Assembly (NCBI GenBank): GCA_026985755.1
Contig: JALSPX010000263.1
Span: 1-7,191 of the forward strand
From: Sulfurovum sp.
GTDB taxonomy: Bacteria; Campylobacterota; Campylobacteria; Campylobacterales; Sulfurovaceae
Length of the DNA stretch: 7,191 nt
Direction of reading: 5' to 3'
Position 1 is the first letter of the stretch; each line of letters starts with the position of its first letter. Positions 1-4,862 of this stretch are shown one piece after another. The notes beneath the pieces are model-generated. The model was not told the origin of the DNA. It saw nothing but the letters and a program-made list of their open reading frames with translations, and did not search any database. The translations under genes were made by a program, and so were the position numbers.

Positions 1-113
1 AGAATATTTTCAACTTCATGAATATCTTGCGTATTTTCTATACCCAATTTATTTTTAGGTACATCTGTACCATCTATATAAATAGAACTCTTACTAGAAC
101 GATACTTTGACAC
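1..113 (-). CDS. Fic-family protein (probable AMP-transferase toxin), N-terminal fragment
   Basis: Only the first 37 codons are in the window; the frame is open to the left edge. The residues after the start include YIDGTDVPKNKLGI followed by an acidic helix (QDIHEVENI). This resembles the N-terminus of many Fic/Doc proteins (a Tyr-x-x-x-G-T-D-V-x-x-N-K-L-G-I pattern). The catalytic HxFxxGNGRxxR motif would lie outside the window, so activity cannot be judged. The start is taken as GTG at 111-113: a TGA in this frame at 126-128 leaves no earlier ATG/GTG/TTG, and a weak ATGG precedes it. The gene overlaps the upstream antitoxin by 20 nt, which suggests translational coupling. Fic proteins of this class transfer AMP to target proteins; VbhT and FicT are known to modify the topoisomerase subunits GyrB and ParE. 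Assignment rests mainly on the N-terminal pattern plus the antitoxin partner. Confidence 0.78.
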   Translation of the reverse strand, partial: MSKYRSSKSSIYIDGTDVPKNKLGIENTQDIHEVENI

Positions 114-291
114 TATATTTTTCCATCAAAGCCTGTACTCTATCTTTTGTTTCTGTTGAGGCAGGAGCATAGCCTTCAATAGCCTGAGAATTTGTCACTA
201 TCACCTCAATCTCTTCTTTTGAAAGTAATGGTACTTTTCCATATGCTACATTGACATCAGAAACATGTATAGTATCATTTTGTACCATCAT
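94..291 (-). CDS. VbhA-like antitoxin of a class I Fic toxin-antitoxin pair
   Basis: A 65-residue acidic protein. Residues 24-40 read SKEEIEVIVTNSQAIEG. S35-Q-A-I-E39-G40 fits the Fic inhibitory motif (S/T)xxxE(G/N), in which the Glu blocks productive ATP binding in the partner Fic protein. The surrounding arrangement (an EEI helix, the motif, then a Pro and a second helix with VQALMEKY) matches the small VbhA antitoxins. It lies directly upstream of, and overlaps by 20 nt, a Fic-like reading frame, which is the expected order for class I. Two adjacent ATGs can serve as start. The AAAGG ribosome site is 3 nt from the first (291) and 6 nt from the second (288), so 288 may be the true start. 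It probably forms a tight complex with the Fic protein and may also take part in autoregulation. I see no DNA-binding domain. Confidence 0.85.
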   Translation of the reverse strand: MMVQNDTIHVSDVNVAYGKVPLLSKEEIEVIVTNSQAIEGYAPASTETKDRVQALMEKYSVKVSF

Positions 292-315
292 AAACCTTTC
301 ATTTTTTATACGGAA

Positions 316-344
316 AGTATAGCATAATTACTCATTTTAGGCAA
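316..344 (-). promoter_or_regulatory. Sigma-70 type promoter of the Fic antitoxin-toxin operon
   Basis: On the minus strand, TTGCCT (339-344) is followed after exactly 17 nt by TATACT (316-321), with TG one base upstream of the -10 (an extended -10). The predicted start would be near 309, giving a leader of about 20 nt before the antitoxin. The -35 box lies inside the perfect palindrome AGGCAATGCCT (339-349), so a repressor bound there would occlude it. Seen in sequence; activity is inferred. Confidence 0.7.
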
Positions 345-380
345 TGCCTGACAAGTATTGCCACGGTACTTTAAGTTTAA
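339..380 (+). repeat. Palindromic element copy A (at the antitoxin promoter)
   Basis: Consists of the 11-nt palindrome AGGCAATGCCT (339-349), a 13-nt spacer ending in ATTGCC (357-362), and an 18-nt block with the pattern ACGGTAnTTnAAnTTTAA (363-380). ATTGCC can also pair with GGCAAT at 340-345, giving a second 6-bp inverted repeat with an 11-nt loop. The same palindrome and the 18-nt block (15 of 18 bases identical) occur in opposite orientation at 496-525. The palindrome overlaps the -35 box of the antitoxin promoter and could be an operator. Confidence 0.65.
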
Positions 381-400
381 GATTTTATTCAGAGTGTAGG

Positions 401-423
401 AAGTGGAGAGTTTACTCCCACTT
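401..423. other. Hairpin in the hemE/antitoxin intergenic region
   Basis: AAGTGG (401-406) pairs with CCACTT (418-423). After a bulged A, GAG pairs with CTC around a TTTA loop, about 9 bp in all. On the plus strand the stem is followed by AAATTTTA; on the minus strand there is no T tract. It is therefore not a convincing Rho-independent terminator for hemE. A second weak hairpin, GTGAAA (433-438) with TTTCAC (446-451), follows. Both lie between the two inverted copies of the palindromic element. The remainder of 292-540 has no supportable gene. Confidence 0.4.
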
Positions 424-495
424 AAATTTTAGGTGAAAGTAAATTTTTCACTACCAAAAAACCCCTATAAAAAAACCGATAATATTAATTCTTAT

Positions 496-525
496 TTAAA
501 GTTGAATTACCGTGAGGCATTGCCT
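496..525 (-). repeat. Palindromic element copy B (downstream of hemE)
   Basis: Read on the minus strand this has the 11-nt palindrome AGGCAATGCCT (515-525), one C, then ACGGTAATTCAACTTTAA (496-513). It is the shorter form of copy A at 339-380, lacking 12 nt of the spacer, and lies in opposite orientation with 115 bp between them. Weaker similarity continues from the palindrome toward the hemE stop codon (AGC-ATAATT-like bases up to about 541), matching the -10 side of the antitoxin promoter. Copy B may thus be a decayed inverted duplicate of that promoter region. No usable -10 is seen in B. Confidence 0.6.
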
Positions 526-540
526 ATAAGAAATTATCGC

Positions 541-1581
541 TTATTTTTTACCAGAAACTCTCTGACACTCAGACACAAAGTGCTTCGCATTTTCTACAGG
601 TACATCGGGCAAGATACCGTGTCCGAGGTTAAAGATGTGGCGTTTGCCGCCCATGATGTCTTGTATCGCTTCTACACAAGCAGTAGTTGCTTCTTTAGAG
701 TAAAGACGGCATGGTTCCATGTTTCCTTGGAGGACGTATTTGTCTCCTAGTTTCTCTTTTGCCATTGCCATAGGAGTTCCCCAGTCTACACCAAAGACGT
801 CAAAGTTACCATATACCAATCCACGCTCAATAAACGCAGGGATACCCTTAGGGAACATGATAATAGGCGTATCTGGGTATTTAGACTTCAAGTAGTCTGC
901 TATCTCTACCATGTATTTCCATGAAAACTCATCGTATTTACCAGGCTCAATAGCTGCTGCCCATGAGTCGAAGATTTGCACAACGTCTATGCCTGCTTCT
1001 ATCTGCTTTTCCATGTAGAGTTTAACCACTTCTGTCACTTTAGCAAGGATGTTATGGAGTAGCTCTGGATTAGAGTACATCATCTTTTTACAGATGTTAT
1101 AGGTCTTGGTACCCTGCCCCTCTATCATATACGTTGCCAGTGTCCATGGCGCACCTGTGAAGCCTATGAGTGCTTTGTCTTGGGCAAGTTGCTCTTTGAT
1201 AAGCTTGATGGTGTCATACACATACGTAAGCTTGCTTGCAGCCTCTTCACCACCGATGAGTCTGTCTAGGTCTGCTTGTGTTGCTAGTGGGTCAGAAAAC
1301 TTAGGACCTTCACCTTTGACAAACGACAAGTCCATACCCATTTCATCTGGAATCACGAGAATATCAGAGAACAAAATCGCCGCATCTACGCCTACGATGT
1401 CCACAGGTTGAAGTGTCACTTCACACGCCTTTTTAGGATCATGACAAAGGTTTAGAAAGTTTCCTGCCTCTGCACGTACTGCCATATACTCTGGCAGGTA
1501 GCGTCCTGCTTGTCTCATCATCCATACGGGTGTGTATGGCGTCTCTTTGCCTAGACAGGCGTCTACAAATATTTTACTCAT
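541..1581 (-). CDS. hemE: Uroporphyrinogen decarboxylase HemE
   Basis: A complete 346-residue protein of the usual length. It decarboxylates the four acetate side chains of uroporphyrinogen III to give coproporphyrinogen III in cytoplasmic haem synthesis, without a cofactor. The N-terminal signature MRQAGRYLPEY places R23, Q24 and R27 at the positions of human UROD R37, Q38 and R41. D73 in FSD matches the catalytic Asp86. GAPWTLATYMIEG supplies Y151 (human Y164), FDSWAA supplies S206 (human S219), and NLGHGILPD supplies H321 (human H339). The active site therefore appears intact. The ATG at 1579-1581 has AAGGA 6 nt upstream. The gene lies downstream of asd and a UPF0114 gene on the same strand, but a 160-bp inverted repeat fills most of the 185-bp gap. 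Co-transcription is thus uncertain, and I see no clear hemE promoter. No convincing terminator follows. Confidence 0.98.
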   Translation of the reverse strand: MSKIFVDACLGKETPYTPVWMMRQAGRYLPEYMAVRAEAGNFLNLCHDPKKACEVTLQPVDIVGVDAAILFSDILVIPDEMGMDLSFVKGEGPKFSDPLATQADLDRLIGGEEAASKLTYVYDTIKLIKEQLAQDKALIGFTGAPWTLATYMIEGQGTKTYNICKKMMYSNPELLHNILAKVTEVVKLYMEKQIEAGIDVVQIFDSWAAAIEPGKYDEFSWKYMVEIADYLKSKYPDTPIIMFPKGIPAFIERGLVYGNFDVFGVDWGTPMAMAKEKLGDKYVLQGNMEPCRLYSKEATTACVEAIQDIMGGKRHIFNLGHGILPDVPVENAKHFVSECQRVSGKK

Positions 1582-1604
1582 TTTGTTTCCTTGATTTGTT
1601 TAAC

Positions 1605-1764
1605 CCAAATTATGCATTAGAATCGTTGCAAATTCTGTAAAGGCTTAGTGCATGGGTATTTGCAAAGAATTTGAGGTTAACCCGAAGGTTAAGCGATAAT
1701 TCTTTGTGAATGTCCATGTGCTAATACTTTGCAGAAGATGGATGATTTCTAATGCATATTTTGG
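1605..1764. repeat. 160-bp imperfect inverted repeat (MITE-like or long RNA hairpin)
   Basis: The left arm (1605-1682) and right arm (1687-1764) are each 78 nt and align without gaps around the 4-nt centre CGAA (1683-1686). By hand count 57 of 78 positions are Watson-Crick complementary (73%), rising to 64 of 78 if G-U pairs on a plus-strand RNA are allowed. The outer ends are best conserved: CCAAATTATGCATTAGAA against CCAAAATATGCATTAGAA. The centre is TTAACC-CGAA-GGTTAA; read on the minus strand this is a C(UUCG)G tetraloop, an unusually stable RNA loop. TTAA occurs just outside both ends, which could be a target duplication or chance. No ORF is encoded. It sits between the UPF0114 stop codon and the hemE ribosome site. 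Confidence 0.85.
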
Positions 1765-1766
1765 AT

Positions 1767-2324
1767 TTAATGTTTTCCCACTTTACCTAAAAAGTATAAT
1801 CCAACTGCTAACGACATAATAGAAAGCGCAAAATAAAGCATCTCTAATGGCGTATTGAAATTCGTATGTAACACCCTTTGAAAAAAGTTTACTACCAGTA
1901 CCATTACAATGACTTTTGCAATCTTGTCTTTAAGCTGATCCAATGAAGATATTGCGAGTATTTGGTTATGTCCTTCTGCCTCATCAATATGAGAGATAAA
2001 CAATTCATAAATACCAAATGCAAAAATAAACATCACCACCGCAATAAGATATAAATCTACGGCACCAATAATGGCAGCTACAATATTTTCATGAAAACCC
2101 TCAGGATGAGGATGTGCAAAAAGTCCATGATAAGTATATGATGCGATAGAGGCAATATCATATGAAGCAACAATAAATAAAATAATAGCTCCCACAAGAC
2201 CAAAGACAACTGCTAAAATAACAATAAATCTACTTCTCCAAATGCTACCTTCAAATAGCGCTTCAATAACACCTCTATCTTCTAATGCTTTAATACGCTT
2301 AGGTTGTTCTTGTTCGTGTGCCAT
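1767..2324 (-). CDS. UPF0114 (YqhA-type) family inner-membrane protein
   Basis: A 185-residue membrane protein. It begins with a charged cytoplasmic-type stretch, then FEGSIWRSRF, the family's characteristic segment before the first membrane helix. Likely membrane segments are at about 33-54, 82-110, 136-150 and 160-180. The stretch VDLYLIAVVMFIFAFGIYE, the following FISHID and LKDKIAKVIVMVLVV correspond well to E. coli YqhA. The family's function is not established. The frame is open 30 codons further upstream, but ATG at 2322-2324 is chosen: it overlaps the asd stop codon by one base (TAATG on the minus strand), a GAGGA lies about 9 nt upstream, and YqhA homology begins after it. The overlap implies translational coupling to asd. 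The stop codon lies two bases from the 160-bp inverted repeat. Confidence 0.9.
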   Translation of the reverse strand: MAHEQEQPKRIKALEDRGVIEALFEGSIWRSRFIVILAVVFGLVGAIILFIVASYDIASIASYTYHGLFAHPHPEGFHENIVAAIIGAVDLYLIAVVMFIFAFGIYELFISHIDEAEGHNQILAISSLDQLKDKIAKVIVMVLVVNFFQRVLHTNFNTPLEMLYFALSIMSLAVGLYFLGKVGKH

Positions 2325-3361
2325 TATGCATTTTCCTCTAATTTTATCCACTTCAGTGCAATACGTACAGCATTCGTTGCTGCCCCTACTCTTACTTGGT
2401 CTGCCACACCCCAAATATGCAAAATATTATCTGCATAGAGATCTTTACGAATTCTACCTACATAGGTTTCATCGGTATCGGTAGAGATAATAGGCATAGG
2501 GTATTCGTTTTTACTCATGTCATCTATAACCGTGACGTTTTCAAAATCACTTAGTACTTTTCTAGCTTCCTTTACATCTACATCCACACCCTCTTCAAAA
2601 GTAATGGTAATAGACTCAGAGTGCGAACGAAGTACAGGCACACGTACACAGGTTGCAGAAACGGCAAAGTCAGAGTGCATAATCTTATTGGTTTCATTCA
2701 CCATTTTCATCTCTTCTTTGGTATAGCCATTTTCTTGTGGTACATCAATCTGAGGGATTACATTGAGTGCGATTTGATGTGTAAACTCTTCAACTTTCGC
2801 ATCATCAAGTTTAAATTCAAAAAAAGCTTGCATTTGTAGTACTAACTCTTCCATACCCTTTTTGCCTGCACCTGAAACTGCTTGATACGTACTCACATCT
2901 ACACGTTTAATGCCATAGAGCTCATGGAGTGGCTTAAGCAGTTGTACCATCTGTATAGTAGAACAGTTAGGATTGGCGATAATACCTGTCTCTTCCCACT
3001 CTTCGATATCTTCTGGGTTTACTTCTGGTACGACCAATGGTACTTTGGGATCCATACGGAAGTGTGAGGTGTTGTCTATCACCACTGCACCTGATTCTAC
3101 AGCATATTTTGCATAATGTGCAGAGATACTTCCACCCGCTGAAAAAAAAGCAATATCAATCTCTTTATCTTCAAATACATCTTCAGTAAGCTCTTGTATT
3201 TTATAACTCTTACCTTGACATTCGATTTCAACACCCACACTCTTTGCACTTGCAAGTGGTAGAAGATTTCCTAGTGGAAATTCAACTTCTTCTAAGACCC
3301 TAAAAAGTTCTTCACCTACGGCACCTGAGGCACCGACTACTGCTACATTATATGTTTTCAC
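2324..3361 (-). CDS. asd: Aspartate-semialdehyde dehydrogenase Asd
   Basis: A complete 345-residue enzyme. It reduces L-aspartyl-4-phosphate to aspartate semialdehyde with NADPH, the branch point to lysine/diaminopimelate, threonine and methionine. VAVVGASGAVGEEL near the N-terminus is the NADP-binding glycine loop. ANPNCST carries the nucleophile C133. STYQAVSGAG carries Q160. CVRVPVLRSHSE carries the substrate-binding R240 and the acid/base H247, with the same 7-residue spacing as E. coli R267 and H274. The start is GTG (3359-3361): a TAA in frame at 3365-3367 excludes an earlier start, and the GTG is needed to keep the first Rossmann strand. AAGGA lies about 10 nt upstream, a rather long spacing. 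A TAGAAT at 3397-3402 could be a -10 but lacks a good -35. The gap to the hepT-like gene (3363-3485) holds nothing else I can name. Confidence 0.97.
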   Translation of the reverse strand: MKTYNVAVVGASGAVGEELFRVLEEVEFPLGNLLPLASAKSVGVEIECQGKSYKIQELTEDVFEDKEIDIAFFSAGGSISAHYAKYAVESGAVVIDNTSHFRMDPKVPLVVPEVNPEDIEEWEETGIIANPNCSTIQMVQLLKPLHELYGIKRVDVSTYQAVSGAGKKGMEELVLQMQAFFEFKLDDAKVEEFTHQIALNVIPQIDVPQENGYTKEEMKMVNETNKIMHSDFAVSATCVRVPVLRSHSESITITFEEGVDVDVKEARKVLSDFENVTVIDDMSKNEYPMPIISTDTDETYVGRIRKDLYADNILHIWGVADQVRVGAATNAVRIALKWIKLEENA

Positions 3362-3485
3362 GATTTATCGTTCCTTACGTTAATAATAATATCTGTATTC
3401 TATCCTAACACTTGTAAGTATTCGCTTTTGTTTATAGAGAAAACCAAGAACCCAAATTCCCATAGGGGGGAGGTACTCCAACAAA

Positions 3486-3962
3486 TCAAACAACAACCTT
3501 CCCTATCTCATCCAAGATATGTTTAAGTTCATTTTTTATCTTATGTATAGTATTTAGCAGGTTTAATGCTGTATCGTCGTTGGCATCATAGTCGTGGGCT
3601 ATCTCGTTTCTGAGATCACGTATCTCAAACCACTCATCTACATCTATGATATCCATAGACTCCAACCTGTTCAAAATATCCAAAAAAGGCTTATTAACAT
3701 TTTCACCTTGATAGAGCAACACAGACTTAAAAAGCTTGGCACCCATACAGTCTTGAAGTTTTGAAAATCGATAGATAGATTGATCACTATAGGCTAGATA
3801 TTGTGCCTGCTCAATCATATGTTTAAAATCGTCAGCACACAAAGGAAAGACATACACCTTTTCCAATGCTCCCAAAGCTCCCTCTAATCTAGTAAGATGC
3901 TTATAACTCTCTTCCAGATTATCGACAACTTTCTGCCTGTATACTAAAGCTTTATGCCCCAT
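3486..3962 (-). CDS. hepT: HEPN-domain toxin, HepT-like (type VII toxin-antitoxin)
   Basis: A 158-residue, largely helical protein. IRDLRNEIAHDYD near residues 114-126 contains R118-N-E-I-A-H123-D-Y125, the HEPN ribonuclease motif RX4-6H in its HepT form RX4HXY. In characterised HepT proteins the Arg and His are needed for RNA cleavage, and the Tyr is the residue AMPylated by the partner MntA to neutralise the toxin. The segment IYRFSKLQDCMGAKLFKSVL is typical of HEPN proteins encoded beside minimal nucleotidyltransferases. The gene follows the mntA-like gene and overlaps it by 19 nt. GGAGG inside the mntA-like gene lies 7 nt before the ATG at 3960-3962, so the start is well supported and coupled translation is likely. 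It could instead act as a non-toxic substrate-binding subunit of the nucleotidyltransferase, the older view of such pairs, but the intact motif favours a toxin. Confidence 0.87.
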   Translation of the reverse strand: MGHKALVYRQKVVDNLEESYKHLTRLEGALGALEKVYVFPLCADDFKHMIEQAQYLAYSDQSIYRFSKLQDCMGAKLFKSVLLYQGENVNKPFLDILNRLESMDIIDVDEWFEIRDLRNEIAHDYDANDDTALNLLNTIHKIKNELKHILDEIGKVVV

Positions 3963-4231
3963 CGCCTTGCCTCCTGTTCTATAAGTCGATTCTCATCTAA
4001 GTTGAAAATAACATCTATCTTTTGATCGCCCAATTCTCTCTTGATACGTGACAAAAATTTTATTTTTTTCTCAAAAAGATTCTGATGGTCATCCACGGCA
4101 AGATACAAGTCGATATCCCCACCTTTTTTAGATGCATCCACACGACTGCCAAACAAAAAAATATCACCCTGTTTAAAAAAGAGCCTAAAATTCTTTTTGA
4201 TGACATCTACATACTGTTTCGATAGACGCAT
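3944..4231 (-). CDS. mntA: Minimal nucleotidyltransferase antitoxin, MntA-like
   Basis: A 95-residue protein of the MNT type (polymerase-beta fold). LFGSRVDASKKGGDIDLYL holds the glycine-serine pair G28-S29 and the metal-binding D39 and D41. KIDVIF supplies the third acidic residue, D73. All three catalytic carboxylates are therefore present. By analogy with characterised MntA it should AMPylate the HEPN partner on the Tyr of its RX4HXY motif. The frame is open 10 codons further upstream into the preceding gene, but the ATG at 4229-4231 is preferred because AAGGA lies 5 nt upstream and the domain begins just after it. It starts 10 nt after the stop of the Uma2-family gene and overlaps the hepT-like gene by 19 nt, the middle position of a tight operon. 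Confidence 0.9.
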   Translation of the reverse strand: MRLSKQYVDVIKKNFRLFFKQGDIFLFGSRVDASKKGGDIDLYLAVDDHQNLFEKKIKFLSRIKRELGDQKIDVIFNLDENRLIEQEARRWGIKL

Positions 4232-4241
4232 GATTATCCTT

Positions 4242-4793
4242 TTATTGAAACAACTTCCCAAAATCCACTGTTGTACGACATCCCTCTACCTCGAAATCAT
4301 AGCTGTCATCTAGTGTGACTTTTTTTTGCAGTGTGTATTTACCCTCTATGAGTTTAAAGATATCACTTATCTCACTCTCTGGCTCGATGATAACATAATA
4401 TAACACACCCTCTCTCTCGTAAAGGTCAAACTTACTTGTAACATCTTTGAGGGCTGTTGCCTTTGAGAGTACTTCTACTACGATAGGGGGTGTCTTGGAA
4501 AAGTACTGTTTTTCTGTCTCTTCACAAAATAGAGCCACATCAGGTTGTACCACAGTATCGTCATTGACTCTCCAGTCAATAGGAGAGATATAGACTTCGC
4601 AGTTTTTATCGTTACACTCTAGATGGGCATCTAGCTCTTTACCTATCTTAAAGACAATTTTCTGATGCTTAGGGTATGGCGCAGGAGACATCGCATAGGG
4701 GGTACCATCTATCAACTCCCACTCTCCTTCCCATGTAAGGTAATCATCATAGGTATAATAAGGTAGGTTATCATAAGCTATAGCTGGTGACAT
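4242..4793 (-). CDS. Uma2-family (DUF820) PD-(D/E)XK nuclease-like protein
   Basis: A 183-residue protein of the usual length for Uma2 proteins. The N-terminal WELIDGTPYAMSPAP is the family signature followed by a conserved His (H43). The nuclease-like core is visible as QPDVALF (D85), PPIVVEVLS (E107) and then D117, K121 and Y125 in KDVTSKFDLYEREGV, followed by the strand YYVII. The residues expected of the restriction-endonuclease-like fold are present, but the biological role and substrate of the family are not established. The ATG at 4791-4793 has AAAGGA 7 nt upstream. It is the first gene behind an extended -10 promoter, with the mntA-like and hepT-like genes 10 nt downstream, so the three are probably co-transcribed. 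Whether it works with the toxin-antitoxin pair is unknown. Confidence 0.9.
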   Translation of the reverse strand: MSPAIAYDNLPYYTYDDYLTWEGEWELIDGTPYAMSPAPYPKHQKIVFKIGKELDAHLECNDKNCEVYISPIDWRVNDDTVVQPDVALFCEETEKQYFSKTPPIVVEVLSKATALKDVTSKFDLYEREGVLYYVIIEPESEISDIFKLIEGKYTLQKKVTLDDSYDFEVEGCRTTVDFGKLFQ

Positions 4794-4812
4794 GATATAT
4801 TCCTTTTTTATT

Positions 4813-4821
4813 ATTATACCA
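4813..4821 (-). promoter_or_regulatory. Extended -10 promoter of the Uma2-mntA-hepT operon
   Basis: On the minus strand TGGTATAAT gives a consensus TATAAT (4813-4818) with TG one base upstream. No good -35 box is found at 16-18 nt, which is common for extended -10 promoters. Transcription would start near 4806, about 13 nt before the Uma2 ATG, with the ribosome site in between. The 69-bp gap after gyrA holds this promoter but no clear Rho-independent terminator, so read-through from gyrA is possible. Confidence 0.65.
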
Positions 4822-4862
4822 TAGAATTCAATGAGCCCATATGCATTAAAATACCTTAGAAT

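Noticed and set aside
453..478. T-rich minus-strand tracts after hemE as a Rho-independent terminator
   Set aside because: No GC-rich hairpin precedes either T run; the nearby hairpins at 401-423 and 433-451 lie downstream of the tracts and have no T tract of their own on this strand.
433..750. A plus-strand ORF of 105 codons beginning with GTG downstream of hemE
   Set aside because: About two thirds lies antisense to the conserved 3' end of hemE, it has no ribosome site, and its product has no recognisable features; its first part simply crosses AT-rich intergenic DNA.
1600..1770. TTAA on both sides of the 160-bp inverted repeat as a proven target-site duplication
   Set aside because: A 4-nt AT word is expected often by chance here and the distances to the arm ends differ by one base; kept only as a hint.
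2325..2414. A 30-residue upstream extension of the UPF0114 protein
   Set aside because: It lies wholly within asd; the ATG at 2322-2324 overlapping the asd stop fits the family's N-terminus and operon geometry.
3397..3402. TAGAAT as the -10 box of an asd promoter
   Set aside because: No matching -35 at 16-18 nt and no TG extension; several other AT-rich hexamers nearby are equally plausible, so it is mentioned but not listed.
3440..3482. C/G runs (CCCATAGGG, GGAGGTACTCC) after the hepT-like gene as a terminator
   Set aside because: Stems of only 3-4 bp and no following T tract in the direction of transcription.
4232..4261. A 10-residue upstream extension of the mntA-like gene
   Set aside because: It would overlap the Uma2 gene and lacks a ribosome site, while the ATG at 4229-4231 has AAGGA at 5 nt.
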